Of a DNA stretch of 29,799 nucleotides, positions 1 to 9,700 are shown piece by piece. The translations under genes and the position numbers were made by a program. This stretch comes from CAYWBI01 sp964456445. GTDB taxonomy: Bacteria; Calditrichota; Calditrichia; Calditrichales; J004. The stretch covers positions 1-29,799 of the forward strand of contig CAYWBI010000024.1 of the NCBI GenBank assembly GCA_964456445.1, given 5' to 3'. How positions within the stretch are numbered: position 1 is the first letter of the stretch; each line of letters begins with the position of its first letter. Under the pieces are notes generated by a model, which was not told the DNA's origin, ran no database searches, and saw only the letters and a program-made list of their open reading frames with translations.

Positions 1-2555
1 TATTTGATTAACAACATACTTCGCACCTGTGTGTATGCGGGTGTTTCAAGTTTATAAAAATATAATCCGCTCGGGATTCCCGATGCATTCCAATTTACCT
101 GATAATGACCGGCCATTTGCTTTCCCGATACCAGTGTGGCTACCTCTTGTCCTAATACATTATAGACGCTCAACTCAACCTGGCTTAGGCCTGAGAGCTG
201 ATAATTGATAGTTGTTGTTGGATTAAAAGGGTTGGGATAGTTTTGATCCAGTTCAAATTTTTTCGGAATTAAACTAACAGGATCTTCTACACCGGTGTTA
301 TCTAAAATCAAAAAAGTGAATTTATATGAAAATTGGCTGAATGTAGTTCCATCATGAACCCGAAACAGAAAATCTGTTTCGTTGCTGATTGATCCATCAT
401 ATCTATATCGGAAATTCCCGGCATCAATATCTGCTTTGCCAATATCCTGATATGGGACGACCTCCTGCCAATCGTTATTTTCCTTATACTCCAAGAAACC
501 ACTCTCTTCAACACGGGTAATTCTTATCCGGGTCATCTCGCTTTCATCCCTGTAATTAAAATCGGCTGAGCTAAAAACATGGATTTCCGGAGCAAGAGAA
601 ACGGTTGTATCGGATGCTGTTGGCGGAGAATTATAACCGGCATTGTATCCTGTATAGTTATATGCATATAATCCATCACCGGATTGTGCTGCGTAAATCG
701 TACCATCATTGCCAACCACCACATCTACATAAGTACTGATGGAAGAATTGGTGCTGTTGTTAATATATGCCATTTTAGTAAAGGAAGTGCCATCATAAGC
801 ATAAGCAAACAAACCTAAGGAGTGATAGGCGACAAATACGGTTCCATCCGTACCTACGGCAATATCCCAGGCTAAAGAATTTAAATTTTCCCTGACAGAG
901 CCAGCCCATGTAAATACACCATCTTGATAAGTGTATGCGGTTACACCAAAGGAACCACGAGCGACAAAGATTGTACCATCCGGCCCAATGGCAATACCAC
1001 GTGTATCAAAAGTAGAAGTAATCTTTCCCGCACTCGTAAAAGAAACGCCATCAAAGGTATAGGCATACAGATTATAAGTATCTCCCAAAAATATGGTTCC
1101 GTTCTCCGCAACAGCCACAGCCCTTGCGATCCCACCTTCATCAATACTAACCGGGGTTGTAAACGAGGAACCGTCGTAAGTGAACGCACTTAAACCCGAA
1201 TAACCATTTGCCATAAAAATTGCACCATCTGAGCCAACGGTTAGTTCTTCAGAAGAAAAATATCCATCAGAGTGACCGCTGCTAACATACATACTGTTAT
1301 TAAGCGAATAGGCCCATAAACCATCAAAAGGGTAACCAAGGAACACGGTCTCATCGGAGGTGGTTCCAATATCACCTACCCTAAATCCCGTATTTAAATT
1401 TGCACCGTTTATTAATGATCCATCTTTTAAAGTGTAGGTACGCAAGCCGTTTAAAGCATTGCCCAGCAGAATCGTATTATCTTTCCCCATCGTAATCGCT
1501 TCTGCTGAGCCACCGGCTTGATTAATAACTGCTGTATTCGTAAAAACATTCTCTTCCACATCGTAATTATAAGCGTATAAACCATTACTTGCCTGCAAGA
1601 TTAAACTATCAGAAAGAACAGTAACGCTCCTGACTCCGCCAACATCATTTGTAAAACCGGCATCGCCAAAATAATGTGATTCCGAATTATAAGTGTAGGC
1701 AACCATACCGTAAATGTCTGCAACAAAAATTGTTCCGTTAGGAGAGATATCTGCCGAATAAGTCCAGCCCCATGCTTTCACTGACATTTTGGTAAAAGAT
1801 GAACCATTGTAGGTAAGTGCATACAACCCGGGCTGACCATTTGCAAAAAAGACAGTACTGTCAGTGGAAACCGTGACACCCCAACCCACACCATCATCGT
1901 CAAAGTGCCCGGCTTCGGTAAAGTATTCTCCATTGTAAGTATAGGCCCGTAATCCATCCTGATAATTTGCCAGGAAAACTGTTCCGGAAGGACTAACGTC
2001 TACACTTTTTGCGTTCCCCCCATCATTTATATGAGCCTTATATACAAAGGATGATCCATCGTAAGTGAAGGCGCGCAGACCATCAGCATCATTTGCTAGA
2101 AAAATGGTACCATCAGAGGCAACTGCAATGTTTTGACCGGAACCGCCACTATCGATATGGGCGACATTTGTAAAGCCTGATCCGTTGAATGTGTAAGCAC
2201 GCAAACCATCAAGGCCGTTTGCTAATAAAATAGTGCCATCATCCATAATTTCTAATCCCATGGCCTCGCCACCATTATCTATATGGGCTATGTTTGTAAG
2301 GCTAATTCCATCATATGTATAAGCGCGTAAACCGTCTTGCCGGTTAGCCAGGAAAATAGTCCCATCAGCAGCGACAACAGTTTCATTGGCCCTTCCAATT
2401 CCATCATCTTTATGGTCAATAACTTCGAATGTCTCCTGAGCATGAGTGGTTCCCAGACACAGGAATAATGTTAAAAAAAATAAAAATGTAAATTGGTAGA
2501 ACTTATGTTCTTTTGAAGTTTGATATTCAATACGATTATTGAATAATTTTTTCAT
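1..2555 (-). CDS. Secreted 14-repeat beta-propeller-like protein with type IX sorting domain (3' end cut by window)
   Basis: The reading frame is open from an ATG at 2555, with a GGGGGA ribosome binding site 6 nt upstream, to the window edge; 851 residues are visible and the stop probably lies just outside. Residues 1-43 contain a signal peptide with a long hydrophilic lead, ending near THAQ. Residues ~50-650 hold 14 tandem repeats of ~42 residues of the form DGTIFLAN-x-DGLRAYTYDGSSFT-x(3)-HID-x-GG. The number fits two seven-bladed propellers, which is inference. A cadherin/Ig-like stretch follows (~660-755). The last ~80 residues are a type IX secretion C-terminal domain (QNYPNPFNPTT, then LGQEVATL and SGLYFYKL). 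The protein is probably exported and attached to or released from the cell surface; its ligand is unknown. It resembles its neighbour in layout but uses a different repeat. Confidence 0.9.
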   Translation of the reverse strand, partial: MKKLFNNRIEYQTSKEHKFYQFTFLFFLTLFLCLGTTHAQETFEVIDHKDDGIGRANETVVAADGTIFLANRQDGLRAYTYDGISLTNIAHIDNGGEAMGLEIMDDGTILLANGLDGLRAYTFNGSGFTNVAHIDSGGSGQNIAVASDGTIFLANDADGLRAFTYDGSSFVYKAHINDGGNAKSVDVSPSGTVFLANYQDGLRAYTYNGEYFTEAGHFDDDGVGWGVTVSTDSTVFFANGQPGLYALTYNGSSFTKMSVKAWGWTYSADISPNGTIFVADIYGMVAYTYNSESHYFGDAGFTNDVGGVRSVTVLSDSLILQASNGLYAYNYDVEENVFTNTAVINQAGGSAEAITMGKDNTILLGNALNGLRTYTLKDGSLINGANLNTGFRVGDIGTTSDETVFLGYPFDGLWAYSLNNSMYVSSGHSDGYFSSEELTVGSDGAIFMANGYSGLSAFTYDGSSFTTPVSIDEGGIARAVAVAENGTIFLGDTYNLYAYTFDGVSFTSAGKITSTFDTRGIAIGPDGTIFVARGSFGVTAYTYQDGVFTWAGSVRENLNSLAWDIAVGTDGTVFVAYHSLGLFAYAYDGTSFTKMAYINNSTNSSISTYVDVVVGNDGTIYAAQSGDGLYAYNYTGYNAGYNSPPTASDTTVSLAPEIHVFSSADFNYRDESEMTRIRITRVEESGFLEYKENNDWQEVVPYQDIGKADIDAGNFRYRYDGSISNETDFLFRVHDGTTFSQFSYKFTFLILDNTGVEDPVSLIPKKFELDQNYPNPFNPTTTINYQLSGLSQVELSVYNVLGQEVATLVSGKQMAGHYQVNWNASGIPSGLYFYKLETPAYTQVRSMLLIK
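640..2400 (-). repeat. Fourteen ~126-nt coding repeats (propeller blades)
   Basis: The protein contains 14 blade-like units, each opening with a variant of D-G-T-[IV]-F-[LVM]-A and followed by G-L-x-A-[YF]-T-Y-[DN]-G. At DNA level the repeats are diverged, so this is old duplication rather than a recent or slipping array. Units 5-9 are the most degenerate and units 1-3 and 10 the cleanest. Boundaries are approximate. Confidence 0.8.
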
Positions 2556-2709
2556 AACTATCCCCCGATTGTGTTGTGCAATTAATAATTTCTTTTTAAA
2601 AAGCGATGTGCATCATTGGCCGCTACAAATCCATTAAGGGAAGGCCGTTATAGTAATAAGACTTGGTATCTATACTCTCCCTCCTTTATTTGGGCCTTGA
2701 ATATTGGGT

Positions 2710-2739
2710 TTAATAAATTCGATACTCAGTTTGTGCCAA
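2710..2739 (-). promoter_or_regulatory. Candidate sigma-70-type promoter for the 14-repeat secreted protein
   Basis: On the minus strand TTGGCA (5 of 6 to TTGACA) is separated by 18 nt from TATTAA (4 of 6 to TATAAT). This would give a leader of ~150 nt before the ATG at 2555. The match is modest, and the group's own promoter consensus may differ. Confidence 0.25.
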
Positions 2740-2751
2740 TTTATTTTTCAT

Positions 2752-5640
2752 TTATCTTAAGAGCATCATCTTACGAATTCGAGATTGTTTACCTGCCTTA
2801 AGGTGATAGAAATACAAACCGCTGGCAAAACCAATGGCATCCCAGCTAACCTGATACTGTCCCACTTGTTGTTGTTTGGAAATTAGTGTGGCCATTTTTT
2901 GACCCAAAATATTATAGACAGTTAAATTAACCTTGCTAACTGCTGACAACTGATAGCTGATAACTGTAGTTGGGTTAAACGGATTGGGGTAGTTTTGAAA
3001 AAGAGTAAAACCGTTTAGATGATTGTTATTATGGGTATCGTTTAATCCGGTAACCGTACCTGAGTGGACGAATACCCGGCCCATGGATGGACCCGCGGCG
3101 TCATTTGTTCCTTCTCCCACGAGTAAACGTACGTTGTGTGCCTGAGCGTCATAATAAACATCAAAATCACCATTTACAGAATCATAGGATAACGTGATGT
3201 CTGATTGCGAATCCATGGTTGTACCGCCGTACAAAATAACCGCTTTCTCACGGTCTTCGCCTCCGGAAGTATAATTACCCTCTGAGGTTAAGATGTCATC
3301 AAAGCCGTCCCCATTGATATCGGGAATAAGTTTTAATTGATGTAATCCCAAATACATCTTTGGCGCGCTGCCGGTAAGAATAACATCCACCGTGTTATCC
3401 GTGGAAGTTCCGCCATAATAAATATATATTCTGCCTTCATAGCTCTGGGATGTAATTGAATACAAACTTTTGCTAACCGCGATATCATTGTAGCCATCAC
3501 CATTTATATCGTTTCCCGCGGTGATATTAAAACCAAAATCGTAGTTAAAAGGGTTATCGGCTGAGCCGGGAAACACTATTGAAGGGCTGGCAGAAAGATT
3601 GGTATTGCCTAAGAATAATTGAACCGAACCTAAGTCAGTCCCATAACTGTCATCACCCGGGACGGCAATTACAAAATCCGCATAGCCATCCTTATTTATA
3701 TCACCGGCAGAAGCGATTTTCTTGCCAAAGTCATCGCCGGCTGCAGCGCCATTCATTGTAATTTCCTGAGCATCACTCAGGTTTGCCGCGCCCAGAAATA
3801 ACACCGCCGCCCCGGCGGAACCCTGAAACGGCTTTCCATACAGCAGGTCGTCATAGCCGTCATTATTAACATCGCCAAGTGCGGTAAAATTAAAATCCGT
3901 ACTGACCTGCATATTAAATATTATATCGGCAAGCGTATCCATGGGGGCACCGCCGAGAAAGAGCGAAACTTTATATTTTTCACGGATAAAAATATCCGCA
4001 AAGCCATCGCCGTTCACATCGCCTGCGCTGCCAACTTCCTGGCCAAAGAAAATCGGATCGCCATTGTAGGGTGTAACGGAACTGAAAACTAAATCCGGTG
4101 TGCGGTGTGGTGTTTCCGTACCGTAAAAAAGATAAGCACGTCCGGCATAATAACCTTCCCAGTGCTGGGCCGCTCCCACAATGAAATCGGGGTAACCGTC
4201 ATTGTTAACATCCCCGGCATTGGCCACGGCGGAACCAAATCCTTCGGCGTCGGCAATGCCGCTGAAAACAGCATCGGCCTGCTTTGAGATGGACTGCCCA
4301 CCATAATAAAGAGAGATGCTGCCCGCCTCATCATGTTGGTCGATACTTGATATATTACCGACATCGCCAATCAGTATATCCGTAAAACCATCGCCGTTAA
4401 AGTCACCACCGCCTGTTAGGGGCCTGCCAAATTCCGTCCAGGATTGCGCGGGCTCGATAACTTCATCTACAAGAGAATCCATTGTTGTGGAACCGAAAAA
4501 GAGGCCGGCCTGTCCAAAGTCAGTCGCTCCGGCGATTTTTATTCCGAAAAGTACATCGTCAAAGCCATCCGCATTTACATCTCCGGCGGAAGCGGCGCTC
4601 ATACCAATGTCTATGCCGTCAGCGTTCCACTTGGGGATAATCAAATCGGGAGTTTCATCGATATCCGGGCTGCCAAAACAAATGTAGGCCTGATAAGTGG
4701 CGAATCCGAAATCATCAAATCCATCATGATTCAAATCACCGGCCGCAAAGACGGAAGGACCGGTTTGCGCGCCTCCCCCGGCATAGATTTCAGCATCTAC
4801 TGTTCTATCCATTTGAGCCGCTCCCAAATAGAGATTGGCGTTAACGCTTGTGGAAATGAGAATATCGCCGAAGCCGTCATGATTCACATCGCCGGCCCCG
4901 GTGGCACCGCCAAAATTGAGCGCCCCGCCGCCATATCCCGGCGGACGGACCGTGCCGGAAAAAATAACATCCGGAACAGTATCCATGTTATCCGCGCCGT
5001 AATACAAATACACGTGACCGGTATCCGCGCTGCCTATATAGGTGGGAACACTAAGCAGGATGTCATCAAATCCATCGTTATTCACATCGCCGGCTGCAGA
5101 TGAAAAATTAGCCGTTCCGGCATGCTGGTCCAGTTTTGTAAACAGTAAATCTTCATTGCTGTCAAAATGCTCGCTTCCGAAGTAAAGCGCGTGGCCCGGA
5201 ATGTAATTACCGCTGTTTTCATCTTTACGAAGGCTGTAAATAATGATGTCGTCATAGCCGTCCGCGTTGACGTCGCCTGCAGCCCAGACGCCATTTCCAA
5301 TCTGATTGTTTTCATCACCGTAAATAACGATATCCGCAGGTGTTTCGCTCCCGCGTTTTTGAGCGCTGCCAAGATAGATATGAATAGCACCGCCCCAACG
5401 GGTTGTATTCGTTAATTCATAATTTGCCCCATTAATGGCCGTAGCCCAGTCATCATAGCCATCGCCATTAATGTCACCGAGTACTGAAAAATTTTCACCC
5501 ACCCGATCGCTGTTGAGCCCACTGGGGGGCAAACCAATATCCAGGGTATAAAGCAGTTCCAGGTTGTCCTGCGCGGAAAGAAAAGTGATTCCCACAAGCA
5601 AAACCATCATTACTAGTACATTGGTTCTATAGGTTTTCAT
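2752..5640 (-). CDS. Secreted FG-GAP (integrin alpha-like) repeat protein with type IX sorting domain
   Basis: A 962-residue protein. The ATG has an AGAGGAT ribosome binding site 6 nt upstream. Residues 1-23 are a signal peptide ending in LSAQ. Thirteen copies of D-[VIL]-N-x-D-G-[YF]-x-D are spaced ~55-70 residues apart through residues ~50-830. These are the calcium-binding loops of FG-GAP blades, as in integrin alpha propellers. A degenerate fourteenth unit may follow near DSVNGDFDVYYD. The C-terminal ~85 residues (QNYPNPFNPTT, LGQKMATL, SGLYFYHL) form a type IX sorting domain. By family knowledge such proteins are exported surface or extracellular proteins often linked to adhesion; no catalytic domain is visible. 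It lies just upstream of the 14-repeat protein on the same strand, separated by 196 nt with its own candidate promoter. Confidence 0.93.
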   Translation of the reverse strand: MKTYRTNVLVMMVLLVGITFLSAQDNLELLYTLDIGLPPSGLNSDRVGENFSVLGDINGDGYDDWATAINGANYELTNTTRWGGAIHIYLGSAQKRGSETPADIVIYGDENNQIGNGVWAAGDVNADGYDDIIIYSLRKDENSGNYIPGHALYFGSEHFDSNEDLLFTKLDQHAGTANFSSAAGDVNNDGFDDILLSVPTYIGSADTGHVYLYYGADNMDTVPDVIFSGTVRPPGYGGGALNFGGATGAGDVNHDGFGDILISTSVNANLYLGAAQMDRTVDAEIYAGGGAQTGPSVFAAGDLNHDGFDDFGFATYQAYICFGSPDIDETPDLIIPKWNADGIDIGMSAASAGDVNADGFDDVLFGIKIAGATDFGQAGLFFGSTTMDSLVDEVIEPAQSWTEFGRPLTGGGDFNGDGFTDILIGDVGNISSIDQHDEAGSISLYYGGQSISKQADAVFSGIADAEGFGSAVANAGDVNNDGYPDFIVGAAQHWEGYYAGRAYLFYGTETPHRTPDLVFSSVTPYNGDPIFFGQEVGSAGDVNGDGFADIFIREKYKVSLFLGGAPMDTLADIIFNMQVSTDFNFTALGDVNNDGYDDLLYGKPFQGSAGAAVLFLGAANLSDAQEITMNGAAAGDDFGKKIASAGDINKDGYADFVIAVPGDDSYGTDLGSVQLFLGNTNLSASPSIVFPGSADNPFNYDFGFNITAGNDINGDGYNDIAVSKSLYSITSQSYEGRIYIYYGGTSTDNTVDVILTGSAPKMYLGLHQLKLIPDINGDGFDDILTSEGNYTSGGEDREKAVILYGGTTMDSQSDITLSYDSVNGDFDVYYDAQAHNVRLLVGEGTNDAAGPSMGRVFVHSGTVTGLNDTHNNNHLNGFTLFQNYPNPFNPTTVISYQLSAVSKVNLTVYNILGQKMATLISKQQQVGQYQVSWDAIGFASGLYFYHLKAGKQSRIRKMMLLR
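3260..5530 (-). repeat. Thirteen FG-GAP coding repeats
   Basis: On the plus strand this reads as recurring stretches like ATCATCAAAGCCATCCGC and CCGTCATTATTAACATC. They are the complement of codons for the conserved D-N-x-D-G-[YF]-x-D loop. Units vary in length and sequence outside the loop. Long antisense reading frames here are a by-product of this periodic codon use. Boundaries are approximate. Confidence 0.8.
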
Positions 5641-5685
5641 GAGTATCCTCTGAATGACTTTTTACACTTATAAAAAGAAAAATTC

Positions 5686-5922
5686 TTATTTATCGATAAT
5701 TTTTATCGAAATTGTTGATTTACTCTTGGGGCATACAAAAAGCATAAGTTTGTATGTTTCATATTCGATGATATCTTCATAGGCATATTCAGACGCATTT
5801 AATGAATAAAAATCCCTTTTAATTTCCTGGTTTCGTTCCCGGGCCTTGGTTTCGATGGCCGCATACAGTTCTTTTAATTTAAATGATCCGGAGATAGGCA
5901 AAGCTGTATCCTTTTTCAACAT
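5686..5922 (-). CDS. Small hypothetical protein (78 aa)
   Basis: I do not recognise this protein. It begins MLKKDTALPISGSFK, has a charged predicted helix in the middle (YAAIETKARERNQEIKRD) and ends in a short hydrophobic/beta segment (YKLMLFVCPKSKSTISIKIIDK). It has no signal peptide, transmembrane segment or cysteine motif. No strong ribosome binding site precedes the ATG, which lowers confidence. It lies 45 nt upstream of the FG-GAP gene on the same strand and could be co-transcribed with it. The composition looks like a soluble cytoplasmic protein. Confidence 0.5.
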   Translation of the reverse strand: MLKKDTALPISGSFKLKELYAAIETKARERNQEIKRDFYSLNASEYAYEDIIEYETYKLMLFVCPKSKSTISIKIIDK

Positions 5923-6152
5923 TACAGTGAACCCTGATTTATTTTAGGATAAATGTAAGGTGTTAAAAAGAGGAATGTAACCGCTAAAAGGTGTGGTTTT
6001 TAGGTGGGATATGTTTACAAACCTGCCCAAAAGGGTGGGAAAGAGTCTGCTAAGTTTTATTAAATGTGCAAAAAGACAGCGGTGTTCAATATATCAAAAA
6101 GAGTGCGTGATATAAATCTGCTATTCGAATCAGATTGTGTTTCTACTCTTCT

Positions 6153-6773
6153 TTAATTAAGGTTTTCTTTGATGGCCTTGGAGATGGCTTCTCCCTTGGA
6201 GTTTACTTCTAATTTGCGGTAGATATTACGTATATGAAATTTGACCGTATTTAAATCAATAAACAAATCGGATGATATTTTTTTATAGCTGCTGCCATTA
6301 CATAATTGCTTTAAGACTTCCCTCTCACGCGAGGTCAGATCACTCGATGATCGCTCGGTTTTGAACGATCCGACGACCAACCTGGCAACTTCCATGCTCA
6401 TCGGCGCCCCACCGTTTACAGCTTCTTTGATGGCTTCAAGCAGTTTAGAAGGCGGGGTGTTCTTTTTTAGATAGCCGCAGGCCCCGGCACACAAGGAATC
6501 GAAAACATCAGAATTGTTATCGCTGACCGTTAACATGATAACCTCAGTCTCCGGTCTTTTTTCTTTTATACGACGCGTTCCTTCGATGCCTGTCATTCCC
6601 GGGAGATTTATATCCATTAGAATGACATTCGGTGTATCGACTTCCAATTTTTTTATGGCCGATTCACAATTGTAATAGGTACTGACACATATAAAATCCG
6701 TGGCACCGTTTATAAGAATGGCCAAACTTTCACGGATATCTTTATCGTCTTCAATAATTGTTATCCTGGTCAT
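6153..6773 (-). CDS. NarL/FixJ-family response regulator
   Basis: A 206-residue cytoplasmic transcription regulator. Residues 1-120 are a receiver domain with the acidic pair E8/D9-D10, phospho-acceptor D54 (VILMDINLPG), T82 and K103. Residues ~140-200 are a LuxR-type helix-turn-helix (LTSREREVLKQL and later VKFHIRNIYRKL). All phosphorylation residues are present. The start codon overlaps the stop of the upstream sensor kinase by 4 nt (ATGA at 6770-6773), so the two are translationally coupled and almost certainly cognate. Targets cannot be read from the sequence. The two secreted-protein genes lie downstream on the same strand, but a 230-nt gap separates them. Confidence 0.95.
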   Translation of the reverse strand: MTRITIIEDDKDIRESLAILINGATDFICVSTYYNCESAIKKLEVDTPNVILMDINLPGMTGIEGTRRIKEKRPETEVIMLTVSDNNSDVFDSLCAGACGYLKKNTPPSKLLEAIKEAVNGGAPMSMEVARLVVGSFKTERSSSDLTSREREVLKQLCNGSSYKKISSDLFIDLNTVKFHIRNIYRKLEVNSKGEAISKAIKENLN

Positions 6774-9700
6774 AAAGTCATACTCAAAACAATCTGAGTC
6801 CCCTTGTTAAGTTGGCTGTTAATATGTAGGTCAGCCTCTATTGTTTTCGCACGCTGACGCATATTTTTCAATCCGGTCCCTGTGCTACCAAGGTCGGTGG
6901 AAAACCCCTGTCCATCATCGGACAAACAAATCTCTAATTCATCTTCCTGGCAGGCAATATTAAATATTACATTTTCACATCGGGCATACTTCAGGGCATT
7001 GTGCATGGCTTCTTTAACTATGCGAATTAAATTCCGGCGTTGATCCATTTCCAATTTTATCTTTGTTGCAGGGCCCAGCCCCTGCTTAATTTCAAACTGA
7101 ATATCCGTGTCGTCAAACAACTCATCCCCAAATGTTTTAATACGTGCAATAAAATCTGCCAGGGTATCTTTTTGGGGGTCTAATTGCCAGATGAAATCAC
7201 GGGTTTCATCATAAAGCCTATTGGCATTGTTACTGATTTTTTTTAAATATCCCTTTGTTGAATCTGTTGCATCATCGAGTTCATTTTTCAATATTTCACT
7301 AAACAGAGAAATACGGGTAATACGGGTACCCAATTCATCGTGGAAATCAGCAGCGACCTGGCTACGGATTATATCTTCCGTTTTCCGTCGATGCTCTTCA
7401 AGTTTTTGATGTTCGGCCAGCGCCTTGGAATGGGAATAAGCCATCAATGCCCGGGAGGCAGCAGTTACAATTCCTGCAAATAATATAAAAAACAAAAGAT
7501 ACGCCCAGGTTGTCTGGTACCACGGGGGAAGAATGATAAAGGTATAGGGAACCGCCTGGCGGATTTGACCATATACATTTTTGGCTTTTAATTTAAATGT
7601 ATATTTTCCATGTGGAAGATTTGTGTAATCTTTGTGTGCTTCCGGATTCCACTCTGACCAGTTGTGGTCAAAATTTTGTAACTGATAGCGGTAAACAGTT
7701 TGCCCGGGACGAATATAGTAGGTTGCCGCAAATTGAAAACGCAGAAGGTTATCCGCGGTATATTCCAGGTGGGGGGTTTTTGTCTGATAGGATTTCGAAC
7801 GATTGTCCGGCAGCACGATACGTTTATTCAATGTAACTTTCCGGATGAGGGTTTTAAAAAATGAAAATTCAACGGGGTTTTTATTTAAATCATATTTATA
7901 CAGACCATGACGGTGCCCAAACCAAATTTTTTGACTGCCCTCGGGATAAATACATTGGATTTCCTCGTCGGGTATCCCCCAGAACATGGTATCAATTAGA
8001 ACGAAACTACCGTCTTCCAATACACGGTTTAAAACAACCTTTTGTTCGAGGTGACTCCAAACATTTCCACTGTCATCGGTACGGGCAAGCAAATAGTTTT
8101 CATTGTCCTGTTTTTTCTTATGAAGTTGCCCAAATGCCGGGTCAAGCAAAAACGGGCCCTTATTGTTATCAAAGGTAAAAATACCCGAGGGGGTGCTAAA
8201 TAAAATTTCTTTTTTATATTCAAAAATCATCGTGGACATATTCGCAGGCAGACCATTTTTTGAATCAAAATGTTTGACAGAAGGCCGTTTATTTTTAAGA
8301 TAGTAATCGGATAAGGAATCGGCCCGCAGAACTCCATGATAGGAACTGGCAACCCACAAATTACCCGAGGAGTCCTCGGCCAGGGTGCGGGCTTCAATAT
8401 CTATACCCGGAATTTTTCCTTCATCTATTAAGGCACCCGTATGGTCACGGTAAAAAGAAGCTACTCCTACAGCTAAGCCAAGGAAGATTCGTTCCGGGTT
8501 GGCCTTGGACCGATAGAGCGCCCATGGATCATATTCAAATATTAAGCGGGCTTCTGATCCCTCCAGGCGATATAATCCTGAATTTGCACAAATGAAAAGT
8601 GTATTCCAGGCCGATAGCATGTCCCAGCCGGAGGTGTTTATCCCTTTAACCTTCTTAAATTGAAAATGACTGGGAATAGAATTACCGCGCTCCATGACAA
8701 ACAGACCGTAATTTGTGGTAACGAACAATTTTCCATTGTGACGGATTATTTCGTGCACGCTGCCCTTAAGCCCCACCCGCTCATCAAAATTGCTGAACGG
8801 CGATGCATAATCCACAAAGGCAATACCCTGGTTCATCGATAGCCATAGCCCCCGATTGGAATCCTGGAAAACGGACCAAACCGTGTTAGTGGCAAGCCCG
8901 GCGGAACGATCGATTTTCTGTAGCAGCTTTCCGTCCGCTGAGAGAATAAAGAGTCCGCCATACTTGGAGGCAATGGCCAAATTGCCATCATTTAGCCGGA
9001 TGGCGTGATAGGGCCCGCTGTTGCGCAGTAACATTTCACAATTGGTTTTAAATGGTTTAATCCGGCCCTTATCAGAGTAAATAAAAAGACCTCTGTTACG
9101 AGTGACCACCAGCCAGTCATTTTTTCCAAAGGGTAAAACCGCGGCCAATAAATCATTTTTAAAATAGGCGCCGTTTGGCAAAAGGTGCAAGCTATCCCCA
9201 TCCGTTTGCATCAACCCCACATGCATCTGATGTACAAATAATTCATTGCCCCGTTTTTTAAATAGATTGTGGAAACGGGTATCCGATTTTATAGGGTGAA
9301 TGGCTTTTAGGGAATCTCTCAGGTGCTTCTTCGGGAATCGAAAGAGATGATGCCGTTCCAAAAAATAAACCGCTTTATTCGTGATCCCAATTTTCCAGAT
9401 ATCGCCAAAGCTATAGTCTGAATCCCCTACTTTAGGTAACAGACTTTTAAACTTGAAACTACCGGATTTTTCGGCATAAAGGTATCCGAATTCATTCTGC
9501 ATGGCGATAAAAACAGTACCGGCACCATCCGGTTTAATATCCCGGACAATACTGCCATTGCCCACCGGGATTGTATTCCAGCGGGTGCCATCAAATTGTA
9601 AAACAACCCCACCGGAGTTGGCAAAGTAAATTATTCCATCAGAATCCTGAACCGCCGCCCAGTTTTGACCGTTTGCGTTGTAATCTCTCGGGGTAAAGTT

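Noticed and set aside
924..1193. Plus-strand open frame opposite the 14-repeat gene
   Set aside because: Shadow of the repeat codons; the minus frame is clearly coding.
2725..2739. TGGCAC followed by AAACTGAGT on the minus strand, like a sigma-54 -24 element
   Set aside because: The -12 TTGC element is missing at the right distance; the site fits a sigma-70-like -35 box better.
4444..5103. Long open frame (219 codons) antisense to the FG-GAP gene
   Set aside because: It arises from periodic codon use in the repeats; the minus-strand protein has signal peptide, 13 motifs and sorting domain, and the antisense product shows no domain.
3260..5530. Regularly spaced similar short stretches resembling a CRISPR or tandem array
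   Set aside because: They encode the conserved calcium loops of FG-GAP repeats, vary in sequence and spacing, and lie in one open reading frame.
6022..6038. Hairpin CCTGCCC/GGGTGG in the gap below the response regulator
   Set aside because: Six pairs including two wobble pairs and no T run; too weak to call a terminator.
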